DNA from: Dyadobacter luteus
GTDB taxonomy: Bacteria; Bacteroidota; Bacteroidia; Cytophagales; Spirosomataceae
Direction: 5' to 3'
DNA: 64,000 bases
Assembly (NCBI RefSeq): GCF_003383615.1
Contig: NZ_QNUL01000001.1
Span: 670,513-734,512 of the forward strand
In this document: positions 9,003 to 17,800 of the stretch, in pieces
Position numbering within the stretch: the first letter of the stretch is position 1
Layout of the letters: each line of letters opens with the position of its first letter
Made by a program: the position numbers and the translations under genes
The notes under the pieces: model-generated
Told to the model about the DNA's origin: nothing
What the model saw: only the letters and a program-made list of their open reading frames with translations
Database searches by the model: none

Positions 9003-9164
9003 ATGCTTGCTTTTTATTTGGACCGGATTACAATCAATTCCGCTTCAGATCCATCCACGAAAACACAAACCGTACTAAACAGAAGCCAAAATTATGGCAT
9101 CAATTTCCGGGATGTTGAGATGAAACCTGGTATATCTGAAGAATTTGTAAAAATCAAGGCATAA
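9003..9164 (+). CDS. Small ORF of 53 codons, doubtful
   Basis: ATG 9003 opens a frame of 53 codons ending at TAA 9162-9164; the frame is already open about 13 codons before the ATG. The C-terminal half (YGINFRDVEMKPGISEEF) has a normal protein-like composition, unlike the flanking sequence. No family, signal peptide or neighbour supports it. It could be a remnant of a larger gene. Confidence 0.28.
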   Translation: MLAFYLDRITINSASDPSTKTQTVLNRSQNYGINFRDVEMKPGISEEFVKIKA

Positions 9165-9778
9165 AAAAGGCTGCATTTTTGAAGGTATTATTACGGTAAA
9201 TTCGGGCTTAGAGCGTAACCCTAGTTACATACGTAGCAAAACTTCGCCTTTCTTAAAACAAAAGCCTCTCCATGGCCGCGGCTACTTAATCATCTCAGTA
9301 TTCTCAAGTCAATAAAGCCAATATTATCCCTTAGATATCTGAACGACTTAGTGTATAGTATGCGATAGTTATTTGAGACGCTATGCAAGATAAATACGCA
9401 CTGTCTTTCCGGCTCCCTGAGCTATTTTGATGACGTATTCTATGAAAGAACGATTTCATTAAAAATTACTGCTGTGATCCGGAGATATATTTGACCAAAA
9501 ATTATTTTAAAGCACTGATTGAACGTTTGTTAAATCTTTATTACCTTGTCTGACGTATACCACTCAACTAAATAACTCCTCTGATGAAAAACTGTACCTC
9601 AACATGCAAGATCACAGCTACTTTTTTTCCGGTATCCTTCGGTTAGGCTGATTCTTCTACAATGAATTTCTCGAATCCGGACGCAGGTCGTCCGCAGGCA
9701 GCCTATGCCCTATTCACTGCGACGTAGGTCTGTTGCCTTTATTGTTCATATCCCCTTCTATCTTTCCCTACAAAGACT
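9165..9778. other. Gap upstream of the NACHT gene
   Basis: No coding frame was recognised. TATCTTTC at 9759-9766 matches TAnnTTTG with one mismatch and could be the -7 element of the NACHT gene, but it would leave a leader of only a few bases and has no well-spaced -33 partner. Confidence 0.4.
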
Positions 9779-12700
9779 ATGAGTCTGAAAACTTTATATC
9801 GGTTTTTTCTTTTAACAATAGTTGCTGCCTGGTTTTCTTTCATGTGCCTGAAGCACTATCTTGAAAAAGTACTTGATCTGAATGCGGACAACAATTCCAT
9901 TTTGAGCCTTTATGAAAGCTATGAAATGCTCATGGATTTCATTCCGATCTTTGTAGTTCTGATGGGAATTATCCCGCAATTAAAACCTGTTAAAAAATGG
10001 TTGGGTCAATTTTCTTTATGGAAAGATTGGAATCCTGAAATTGCAGAAGAATCAGCTATTCTGGACGCTAAACGAAACTTGATACATGTATTAAAGGGCA
10101 TCTATGCGGGTTACCTTGATGAATATGCTAAATCCTGCAAAGGGCTTTCAGGCCTGGATTTGGTTACCTTAAAATTTCTTCACCATCCCGATGTGTCAAG
10201 CATACAGATAAATTCTCAGATTGCAACTGAGGAAAAAACAAACGGTCAGAACTACATTAATGGTAAGACTGGCAATTCTGTCGATCAGATTATTCTGAAT
10301 GATCCGACCATTGATGTGTTTTTTGCTGTCATTTTAGGTGATGCCGGTTGTGGGAAAAGCTACAGTTTTGTAAAAAGGCTACATGAATCTCTTCTTAAAA
10401 TACCTGCAAGTCCCTCAGCTGAATTTATTAAGGGGGTTAAAATACCTATACTTTTTGACGCAGGAGACTATCGAATACAAGCGAATGTCGAATCCAATGC
10501 TTTGGAAATCTGGCTATCAGACAGTCTGAAAAAACACTACAAAATAGCAAGTAAGCAGGTCAGGAACTGGCTTATCGAAGGTGGGCACCTGGCAATATGT
10601 CTGGATGGGCTGGATGAAATCCCTCAACTGGATAGAATCGAATTTATGAAGGCTATAAAAGCTTACAGTGAAAAAAATAAAACAGTCATCATTTCGAGCC
10701 GTAAAGAAGAATTTGTCAGGCTCCAATCGGACCTTCCTGTTTCGCCTCAAATTTATGAGGTAGAATCACTTGACAGACATGACATTGACAATATTATTGG
10801 TAAGATTTACATTGATAATCCTGAACATCAGACGGCAATTCGAAGTGTATTGGATTCAAAATCCGAACTATACAATTATTTAAAAGTCCCTCTGATCCTG
10901 AACCTGTTTGTAAAAACGTTTGCCACACTTAACGAAAATGATATTTCTAGAATAAAACAGCTTCCTGTAGAAGGTTGTTTGCTACTCTTGTGGGAAAAAT
11001 ATGATCCATTGATTTTTGCAGAGCGGCTTACTGAAAAGCAGCAAATACCTGGTACAGTCGTCAAAGAAAAAAGCCTTCATATCTCATCAGATCAGCAAAA
11101 ACTCGCACGAACATACGCGGCATGGTTGTCCAGGCAAATAGACAACAAGACATTCTACATTGAAGATATTCAGCCCCGGTGGTTACTTCCTCATGACCCT
11201 CAAACCGCAAAAAGTAACAGTCAAGTATGGGCTTACTATTATACCTCCCGGGTACTCAGTGCAGTGCTACTTGCCATTGCAGTGGGCTTTTTAATCGCTA
11301 GCCCGCTCGACTTCCTGGGAAATGGTGTGCTTGCCGGGGTGCTGGTTTCATTTCTTACCTTAAAGACACTCCAAATAAAGATATCCCCCTGGGTTACTAT
11401 TGTCCTTTTTGTCTCATGTGCAGCCTTGTTATGCGGACTTTACCAGGGACTGACAGTTCCCAGACAACATGCAGATATGTACGGGCTCTTCTCTGTTACA
11501 GAATCATTCTCAGGAATTGTATTCGGACTGATCGCCGGACTAACGTTTGGATTCAGAAAAATCAAACAAACAGCGGAACTGGACATTCAACCAGTAGAGC
11601 AACGCAAGTTCAGTTGGGGGCAGGCCGTCCGACACGGCTTGGCAGGCGGAGCTGCGGTGGGTTTTCTGATAGGTACTATCGGTGTGATCATTCAACTTCA
11701 ACACGACAACAGGAATACATTTACTTTATGGCTCAGACCGTTTCTGCAAAAAATGAGTCAAATGTTCACCCAGCATGTAATGCCTTTCAAGTATAGTGAA
11801 ACTTTGATGGTTTTCATTCTGGGCTATGGTGTTGCATTTATCGTTGCATTCATGATTATCGGAGTGATACGAGGCCGTCAGGATGTTACAACGATCGAAA
11901 AAGACTCCCGCACCGGTCTTAATTCAGGCATGCTCAAATCGCTGGAAAATGCACTGATATATGGAGTTCTTACTTTCGCAACGATTGGTATACTCTATTC
12001 GCTCTGTCTGTATACGGTGAGTGGGCTTGCTGAGTCTGTAACCAGAGCGCTCAGATTCAGTCTCGGCCTTGCCATTATCGCATCGCTCTGGTTTGGGGGG
12101 TTTGAGCTTATTCATCACTGGACACTACGGTTTTACCTGTATTTATCAGGAAGAGTGCCTCTAAGATATGCTTCCTGGGTGCAGACCATGCACAAAATAG
12201 ATTTTGTGCGCCAGACCGGTGCCCGGATTAAGATCCATCATCTCTCCTTGAAAGAATATCTGCTTGCCCTACCACTCGCACCAACCCCAAATGCAAATAA
12301 TGAAGCGATGATCCATAGTTTTCGGCCGCACTATCGCCGTAATGTGCTTTATAGCAGATGGCTGGGACTTTCTATGTTATTCATCATGCCATTTATTGAT
12401 AGGTTTGGGTGCAATAAGTTCTGGAATCAGGAAAACGAAATTGTCTATCGCCATAATGATGAACACATTCAAAAAATAGCTGCAAATGTCTTCAAAGCAA
12501 AAAAAGACTGTTCGGTTTCATTCATTGTTGACGGCTCGGTAAAACTTGGCACTTTCGTCGGCAGCATTGCACCCTCGGGAACATCTGCAGGATTTCTTGG
12601 TTTTCCAATGGATACAGTTTACAACCTCTTCGGCAATTTTCGGCATGGGGCATTACTTTTGAAGAGAAGTGTAAATCCAAATAAATGGGAATATCTGATC

Positions 12701-12859
12701 GCTCCAAAATTCGAAATCCTAGGTATGGGACCGGGCAAGGCCATGCTCCAGTTAAAAAAAGGCGAATCATTTGAATTTTGTATCAATGATAATGAATGGC
12801 AAAATAACTCCGGCCATTTTCTGATTCAAATGGAATCTAAGCTCAAAGAGCTGAAATAG
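9779..12859 (+). CDS. Polytopic membrane NACHT NTPase with a C-terminal LecA-like lectin domain
   Basis: A 1026-residue protein. Two N-terminal hydrophobic helices (about 7-28 and 50-67) precede a NACHT NTPase module. Walker A is GDAGCGKS (187-194) and Walker B LAICLDGLDEIP (271-282), with the small-residue/DE pattern of NACHT STAND ATPases. About eight membrane helices follow (about 491-780), then a conserved juxtamembrane segment (about 783-828) known from cyanobacterial and actinobacterial membrane NACHT proteins. The last 130 residues resemble the galactose lectin LecA (PA-IL): an HGALLLK segment and the calcium-site motif IND-x4-NNSG (1002-1012). STAND NTPases act as signal-triggered switches, so the lectin domain is a candidate sensor. 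A weak extra helix near 860-880 leaves the side of the lectin domain undecided. An AMOP-like gene follows. Confidence 0.85.
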   Translation: MSLKTLYRFFLLTIVAAWFSFMCLKHYLEKVLDLNADNNSILSLYESYEMLMDFIPIFVVLMGIIPQLKPVKKWLGQFSLWKDWNPEIAEESAILDAKRNLIHVLKGIYAGYLDEYAKSCKGLSGLDLVTLKFLHHPDVSSIQINSQIATEEKTNGQNYINGKTGNSVDQIILNDPTIDVFFAVILGDAGCGKSYSFVKRLHESLLKIPASPSAEFIKGVKIPILFDAGDYRIQANVESNALEIWLSDSLKKHYKIASKQVRNWLIEGGHLAICLDGLDEIPQLDRIEFMKAIKAYSEKNKTVIISSRKEEFVRLQSDLPVSPQIYEVESLDRHDIDNIIGKIYIDNPEHQTAIRSVLDSKSELYNYLKVPLILNLFVKTFATLNENDISRIKQLPVEGCLLLLWEKYDPLIFAERLTEKQQIPGTVVKEKSLHISSDQQKLARTYAAWLSRQIDNKTFYIEDIQPRWLLPHDPQTAKSNSQVWAYYYTSRVLSAVLLAIAVGFLIASPLDFLGNGVLAGVLVSFLTLKTLQIKISPWVTIVLFVSCAALLCGLYQGLTVPRQHADMYGLFSVTESFSGIVFGLIAGLTFGFRKIKQTAELDIQPVEQRKFSWGQAVRHGLAGGAAVGFLIGTIGVIIQLQHDNRNTFTLWLRPFLQKMSQMFTQHVMPFKYSETLMVFILGYGVAFIVAFMIIGVIRGRQDVTTIEKDSRTGLNSGMLKSLENALIYGVLTFATIGILYSLCLYTVSGLAESVTRALRFSLGLAIIASLWFGGFELIHHWTLRFYLYLSGRVPLRYASWVQTMHKIDFVRQTGARIKIHHLSLKEYLLALPLAPTPNANNEAMIHSFRPHYRRNVLYSRWLGLSMLFIMPFIDRFGCNKFWNQENEIVYRHNDEHIQKIAANVFKAKKDCSVSFIVDGSVKLGTFVGSIAPSGTSAGFLGFPMDTVYNLFGNFRHGALLLKRSVNPNKWEYLIAPKFEILGMGPGKAMLQLKKGESFEFCINDNEWQNNSGHFLIQMESKLKELK

Positions 12860-12971
12860 CGATATCACCAAATCAACTAAATATAAACATGGCACCGGTC
12901 GATTCTGCAATTTGACAACAAAGGATTAATTTGCAGTTTACTATGATACGATGCTGAATAAAAAAACAATC

Positions 12972-13466
12972 ATGAAATCAATTGCGCTACTCGCACTGAT
13001 CGTTACCACTATTTTTTTGACAGAAACAGATGATACAACCGATAAACGCACATGGCATCAACAACTGCCACCCTGCCCATGTACCAATCCGGATTTTAAC
13101 AAAATAATACTTAATGATGGATGGGCAAAAGACAAAGGAGACCTGGACACATATCATCATGGAGCAACAGAATGTTTCCGCTCCTACCCATACACAAAAA
13201 CCTCGGCAGGAAAATCAGGCCAGCAGTGCTGTTATGACAGTAATGGAAAGCTAATCAGCTCCGGTTCTGGTGCCGGTACACCGGATAAAGCGAGTACTTG
13301 CTCCGGAGAGGATAAAAGCGGAACTATGAAAATTCGTTTTTTTGCTCTGTTACCCCATTACTTTAGGGATGTTAAGCCCTGGAAACAAGCAGGAGAAGCA
13401 TCCGAAGCATGGAAGATTTATAACAAAGAATGGGTCCCAAGCCAACCCGACTGCAGCGTGAAATAG
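12972..13466 (+). CDS. Small secreted Cys-rich protein resembling the AMOP domain
   Basis: Taking ATG 12972 gives 164 residues (an in-frame ATG at 12951 would add seven). Residues 1-17 form a short hydrophobic signal. The mature part has seven cysteines (35, 37, 68, 86, 87, 110, 161). The order CPCT, HHGATECFRS, SGQQCCYDSNGKL, GAGTPD and HYFRDVKP follows the extracellular AMOP domain of animal MUC4, SUSD2 and isthmin remarkably well. It is probably exported and disulfide-bonded in the periplasm or outside. It begins about 110 bases after the membrane NACHT-lectin gene and ends before a strong hairpin, so the two may share a transcript. The function is unknown. Confidence 0.7.
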   Translation: MKSIALLALIVTTIFLTETDDTTDKRTWHQQLPPCPCTNPDFNKIILNDGWAKDKGDLDTYHHGATECFRSYPYTKTSAGKSGQQCCYDSNGKLISSGSGAGTPDKASTCSGEDKSGTMKIRFFALLPHYFRDVKPWKQAGEASEAWKIYNKEWVPSQPDCSVK

Positions 13467-13511
13467 AATAAGGAAGGTATTTACCGGTCCGGTACTGTGT
13501 TGTAATACTAT

Positions 13512-13541
13512 TAGGTTTTCTATAGTTTTATAGAAAACCTA
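13512..13541 (+). terminator. Perfect hairpin after the AMOP-like gene
   Basis: A 13-base-pair perfect stem built on AGGTTTTCTATA / TATAGAAAACCT with a GTTT loop lies 45 bases after the AMOP-like stop codon. No long T tract follows, so its role as terminator is inferred from position and stability. Confidence 0.5.
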
Positions 13542-13662
13542 CATTAGGGTTCCTTTTACATGCCCTCTGATCAGTTGATAGGTCTGCTTTAGTGTAATTC
13601 GAAAGTCAATCTTAAACTTCAAAACAGCCAGGTTGTAGACTACTCTAACTCAGGTATATTCC

Positions 13663-13706
13663 GGGGTTTCGAATTGTTGTACATTCGCATCCGCTACCGA
13701 AACCCC
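13663..13706 (+). promoter_or_regulatory. Inverted repeat just before the TTG start of the 7TMR-DISM gene
   Basis: GGGGTTTCG (13663-13671) and CGAAACCCC (13698-13706) form perfect 9-base arms around a 26-base loop. The right arm ends 8 bases before the TTG start codon. TACATTCG at 13680-13687 within the loop resembles a -7 element. It may be an operator or a translation-control hairpin. Confidence 0.4.
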
Positions 13707-13714
13707 CTCTTGTT

Positions 13715-15481
13715 TTGTATAGGATAACTCTGATCGTTTTCTTTTTTTCTCTGACAGAAACAGTCTTCTGCCAACCTGTGCTGCAGCTGCCCTATGAAGG
13801 TAAGGGTAAACCTCTTTCGGCAGTAGTGAGCATAACTAACGATAGGGGTTATAGTATTACTAATCTGACAGAGAATCCGGATGTGGTATTCCGGGCTGCT
13901 CCTGGTCAGGTGAGCAGTGGCCAAAATTACTGGCTTAAAATCAGCGTTGATAATCCTAACCGGTTATCAGAGGATTTCGTTGTGAGAATAATACCTCAGT
14001 TCAACAATACGCTCTACTACTTCGATCCTGATCAGAGACAGTGGCTTACCAGCCAGACAGACGCGGCCAATAATGACGGGTCCAGACTATTAGGCCGGCA
14101 CCCGCTTAGCTTTCCAGCGCAGAGCACCTCGGTTTTTTTTGTGAAGCTTGATTTCAGTAAGCTTGGCGGCGGAGATAAACAAATAAAGCTGGATGTTTCA
14201 TTTCAGCGGGCTGATCTGGCGGCTGCTCATGAGCAGACTGTGAGGCTTGCTTGGGTATGCTGCGTGATTGTATTATTGGTTTTTATTTTCAACAACATTT
14301 ATATCTATTGGAGCTTCCGCGATAAAGCTGTCTTGTATTATCTTTTGGCTCAATTGGGGGGAATGATCTACATTACTTCTTACAGATGGATCTTCAACGA
14401 GCTTTTACCAGTGTATATCTTCAATGTAGGTGTTCACGACATGATCACCTTTTACGATGTCCCCAGGATTCTCATGCATCTGTCGATACTGCTGGTCCTA
14501 TGTGCAATCACTGCCTTCACGCGGGAATTTTTAAATACCAAAACTTATCTACCTAAAACTGATCATCTTCTTCGGAGCTGCGCGCGTGCCTACGGCGTGT
14601 TCACTCTGGTAGCTATTTTGATCAATCTTGCAGGCATCAGCATTGAATACTACACGCTTGCCTTTGATAATCTGGCCTGCTGTCTGTTGATTATTCTGAT
14701 TATGTGGGCGGCCAGCGCTGCTTATGCTAAAAAGATTCCTTTTGCCACAACCTTCATACTGGCTAACGGGCTACCGTTTATGTTTATACTGGCCATTCCG
14801 ATTTCTCATCTTGTCGTTGCACTTCCCAATGAAGAAAACCTGTGGTTTCCTGAGCTGGCTATTATCACGCAGGCATTTGCATTTTCCATCGCGCTCGTCG
14901 ACCGCACACGGGGTATACAAAGCGCCCTGGTAACAGCCAGGATTAGCAATCAACAACTGGAATTCGATCTGAAAGAAGCAGGTTTTCAAGTGCAACTTAA
15001 CCAGCTGGAAATCGACAAGGCCATTGCAGATATCAATACTGAAAAGGTAAAAAATGATCTTTTGCAACAGACGCTTCAAACCAACCAGCGGGAGCTGGCA
15101 GCATCTGCTTTACATATGGTACAAAAGAACGAACTGCTCAGCCATTTGAAATCTCAGCTGCAGCTATTAAGCCGCCCGAACCCGAGCACATCTCAGGGAA
15201 TGCGCGCTATGAGCACGCTGATCGATAACAGCACGCAGCTGGATTCTGACTGGGACAAATTCAAGATCCATTTCGAGCAGGTTCACCCCCACTTTTTCAC
15301 AGAACTCAAATCCAGGTACCCGGCACTGACTACAAGAGAAACCAGGCTCTACGCCTACTTCCACATGAAGCTCTCTCACAAGGAAATTGCTGCTCTTCTT
15401 AACATTGATCCTGCCAGCGTTCGAAGGGCTAAAACCAGACTGTTTAAAAAAATGGCGCTGCCAGAAACAACTCAGGAGTAA
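13715..15481 (+). CDS. 7TMR-DISM receptor with C-terminal LuxR-type HTH
   Basis: A 588-residue protein has a signal peptide (about 1-19), an extracytoplasmic 7TMR-DISMED2-like beta domain (about 25-170), seven membrane helices (about 180-400), a coiled coil (about 415-490) and a terminal LuxR/sigma-region-4-like HTH (about 537-580, with LSHKEIAALLNIDPASVRRA). It should sense an external ligand, perhaps carbohydrate, and bind DNA directly from the membrane. Only TTG 13715 gives a full signal peptide; no ATG is available upstream in frame. It lies downstream of the NACHT/AMOP pair behind a hairpin, so it is probably a separate transcript. Confidence 0.82.
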   Translation: MYRITLIVFFFSLTETVFCQPVLQLPYEGKGKPLSAVVSITNDRGYSITNLTENPDVVFRAAPGQVSSGQNYWLKISVDNPNRLSEDFVVRIIPQFNNTLYYFDPDQRQWLTSQTDAANNDGSRLLGRHPLSFPAQSTSVFFVKLDFSKLGGGDKQIKLDVSFQRADLAAAHEQTVRLAWVCCVIVLLVFIFNNIYIYWSFRDKAVLYYLLAQLGGMIYITSYRWIFNELLPVYIFNVGVHDMITFYDVPRILMHLSILLVLCAITAFTREFLNTKTYLPKTDHLLRSCARAYGVFTLVAILINLAGISIEYYTLAFDNLACCLLIILIMWAASAAYAKKIPFATTFILANGLPFMFILAIPISHLVVALPNEENLWFPELAIITQAFAFSIALVDRTRGIQSALVTARISNQQLEFDLKEAGFQVQLNQLEIDKAIADINTEKVKNDLLQQTLQTNQRELAASALHMVQKNELLSHLKSQLQLLSRPNPSTSQGMRAMSTLIDNSTQLDSDWDKFKIHFEQVHPHFFTELKSRYPALTTRETRLYAYFHMKLSHKEIAALLNIDPASVRRAKTRLFKKMALPETTQE

Positions 15482-15551
15482 AGAAGCAGCTCTACCAGAA
15501 CAATTGCAGATTCTGATCAAATTTATATAACTGTATTACAAGACCTTACAA

Positions 15552-15573
15552 GCTTTGTCTACGCTTTGTCTAC
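15552..15573. repeat. Tandem 11-base repeat
   Basis: GCTTTGTCTAC occurs twice head to tail (15552-15562 and 15563-15573) after the 7TMR-DISM gene, followed by a T-rich stretch. The role is unknown; slippage is the simplest explanation. Confidence 0.5.
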
Positions 15574-15738
15574 GCCCTTTTTTTGGCTAGAGAGATTATT
15601 TTAAGCTGATTTGTAGCCGGTATAAAAAACGGCCCCTCCTCTATTAATTCGTCAAAAGTATTAGTGCCCGGTAGACCCGGGCCAACTAAACTTTCAGGAA
15701 CTTGACTTGTTTTATTTGAATAACGCCGCCAGCTTCAA

Positions 15739-16140
15739 ATGCTAAAAAGATTGCTACTTCTTGCAGCTTTACTGATCGTCAGATACCACGCCGGAACACA
15801 TCGTGATTCGGATGATGGAAATGAAAGTTCATTTTCCAAAGGCCTGGTTGGGCTAAATTCGGCAGGTCATAACATCAGCGGATTATGCCCGCTCGTGCAG
15901 CGGGTTTATTTAGTATTTGCAGTCAAACCCCAAGAGCAGGATTTAAAAAGCACGACAGCTACTGATCCAACCGAGAGCATGGACCGGCTGGTACTTGAAA
16001 AACGCACCAAAGAATTGGAGAAGGAAAACCAGCAGCTTCGCGCCAGACTTAACGAGCTAAATGGGAAAGATTCTGATGCTGGCGATCCTGTGCAGCAAGA
16101 TACAGGTATATACGGCCCGCAAGCCATGAGAATCAGATAG
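15739..16140 (+). CDS. Hypothetical small exported coiled-coil protein
   Basis: A 133-residue protein has a hydrophobic N terminus (about residues 4-14) and a charged heptad-like coiled coil at about 85-110 (LEKRTKELEKENQQLRARL). The tail is short and polar. The family is not recognised. It is convergent with the coiled-coil/beta-barrel gene on the opposite strand, with a shared hairpin between them. Whether the N-terminal segment is a signal peptide or an anchor is uncertain. Confidence 0.5.
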   Translation: MLKRLLLLAALLIVRYHAGTHRDSDDGNESSFSKGLVGLNSAGHNISGLCPLVQRVYLVFAVKPQEQDLKSTTATDPTESMDRLVLEKRTKELEKENQQLRARLNELNGKDSDAGDPVQQDTGIYGPQAMRIR

Positions 16141-16194
16141 AAGTGAAAAAGAAATAACCACCCGCTTCAAATCTGCCCCCCCACAAATAAAAAA

Positions 16195-16230
16195 TCGGTT
16201 AGGGTGCTAGTATCATAACACCCTAACCGA
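16195..16230 (-). terminator. Intrinsic terminator between convergent genes
   Basis: TCGGTTAGGGTG (16195-16206) and CACCCTAACCGA (16219-16230) form a 12-base-pair perfect stem with a 12-base loop. On the minus strand the stem is followed by a run of T from the A tract at 16191-16194, so it terminates the gene that ends at 16255. Confidence 0.75.
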
Positions 16231-16254
16231 CTAAAAAGCTATCTGCTATCTGAT

Positions 16255-17736
16255 TTACAGCTTGAAACCTACCGTGGCCCTAAGAACGTTGTTCTTGCTG
16301 TTGCTGTCTTTGATGAAACGGCTCATACCCCACTCATGCGACAAATCAATCGTCAGGATTCCGAACTCAATGCCAATCCCGCCAGCAAGTCCGTAAGAGA
16401 ACTCTTCAATATTATCTTTGTCAAAACGCGACTGATTGTCCTTATCTACTGCGATCACATAATTACCGGTCGCCCCACCTTTGATATTGAATTTAAAGAA
16501 ACCGCTGTTAGCTTTGGTCAGATACAGACCCAATAGCAAGGGTACTTTCAAAGAGTGAATCCGCGGTCCGTCAAGAAGCGGCGCTGTTGATAGGCTGTCT
16601 GAGTCTGTAAAGCGCAGTGATGAGTTAAAGTAATGAACCCCTGGCTGCACAAAGAATCTTCTTGTATGCATCCGGAAATCAAGACCCGCATTCCAACCCG
16701 TTCTTCCGTCTGCTTCGTTATTGGAGAAATCCGCTTTAAAATCTGATGCATGTACCCCTACCATTGGGATTACCCACATACCTGATTTGCGCGGCTGTCT
16801 CTCTGAGAAGCGCTCCTTGAACCCACCCTGACGAGGCTCAGGACGACCTGCGTCAGACCTTGGCTCAAAAGTATCCTGATACATCCGCGTATTTCTTTGC
16901 TTCTTCCAGGCAAGAAATTCCTCATAGTCGCTTCTTTCTCCTTCGCTCATTGCCAAAGGCTGAATCACAGCAGCAGCCTGAACCGGTGCTTGTGCTACCG
17001 CTGGTCTTTTCTCATAATCAGAAGGAATGATGATATTGTTGATAATGATATTGGGCTGTCCTGCCTGCTGTGGATAATTCTTATAGGTAGATTCCACAAC
17101 CTGCTCCGTAATCGTTTTCACAGACTCACGGCTCACAGCCGCATTGCCTACCTGAACAGGATTATTGATCTGCTGTGCAGGTGCTTGCGGCTGCTGACGT
17201 TCAGCCACTGGTGCAGGCTGCTCTATTCCTGGCATAACCGCTTGGGCTGGTGCAACAGGTGCTGCTACCGACGGTGCAGAAGCATTTGCGACAGTTGCCA
17301 CCTGGCCGGAAAGTTTGGATTCCTGCTCAGCAATCTTCTGTTGCAATGAATTGATATCAGCATAAAGCTTCTCCTGGTTATCAGCTGCCTTACGCGCATT
17401 CTTTGCGTCCCGTTCCGCCTTTCTGGCTGCGGACTTAGCTGCATTGGCTAATTTCTTATCCTGTGCGTTCGCACTGAGCCTGGCCGCGGCCTGTTGATTT
17501 TCCCGGGCAGATACACGCGCCTTCTCAGCTGCTTCCTTCGCGTCTTTTGTTTTGGCCTCATAATCGTTTTCCAATTTAGCCAGCTCTAACTTTCTCTTAT
17601 TAACCTCCTGTCCGTCTTCAAGTTGCTGCTTTTGCTGCTGAAGTACCTTTACCGAATCCTGTGACACCACCTGTGCAATCCCTGCCCCTCTACTCAAAAG
17701 AAGAACTACCGCTACCGTTAGAAATTTAATTTTCAT
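16255..17736 (-). CDS. Coiled-coil envelope protein with C-terminal outer-membrane beta-barrel-like domain
   Basis: A 493-residue protein has a signal peptide (about 1-21), a long Ala/Lys/Glu coiled coil (about 28-145), a Pro/Ala/Gln-rich linker (about 150-300) and a C-terminal beta-rich domain (about 315-493). The C-terminal domain starts WVIPMVGVHASDF and has the alternating strands and final aromatic/aliphatic residues of PorT-like outer-membrane barrels. It probably spans the periplasm, with the barrel in the outer membrane. It is monocistronic, with a terminator behind it and a palindrome in front. Confidence 0.7.
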   Translation of the reverse strand: MKIKFLTVAVVLLLSRGAGIAQVVSQDSVKVLQQQKQQLEDGQEVNKRKLELAKLENDYEAKTKDAKEAAEKARVSARENQQAAARLSANAQDKKLANAAKSAARKAERDAKNARKAADNQEKLYADINSLQQKIAEQESKLSGQVATVANASAPSVAAPVAPAQAVMPGIEQPAPVAERQQPQAPAQQINNPVQVGNAAVSRESVKTITEQVVESTYKNYPQQAGQPNIIINNIIIPSDYEKRPAVAQAPVQAAAVIQPLAMSEGERSDYEEFLAWKKQRNTRMYQDTFEPRSDAGRPEPRQGGFKERFSERQPRKSGMWVIPMVGVHASDFKADFSNNEADGRTGWNAGLDFRMHTRRFFVQPGVHYFNSSLRFTDSDSLSTAPLLDGPRIHSLKVPLLLGLYLTKANSGFFKFNIKGGATGNYVIAVDKDNQSRFDKDNIEEFSYGLAGGIGIEFGILTIDLSHEWGMSRFIKDSNSKNNVLRATVGFKL

Positions 17737-17784
17737 AGCATTGTTTAGTTTGTTTGCCTCTTTTTACTAAACTTTTATGCCATG

Positions 17785-17800
17785 GTCACTATTTAGTGAC
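17785..17800. promoter_or_regulatory. Palindrome upstream of the envelope protein gene
   Basis: GTCACTA-TT-TAGTGAC is a perfect 7-base inverted repeat 49 bases upstream of the start codon at 17736 on the minus strand. The position fits an operator or a leader hairpin. No binding protein can be named. Confidence 0.4.

Noticed and set aside
12911..12933. A separate promoter for the AMOP-like gene (TTTG then TTAATTTG)
   Set aside because: The spacer is only 11 bases and the -7 element has a mismatch, so I do not call it; independent transcription nevertheless remains possible.
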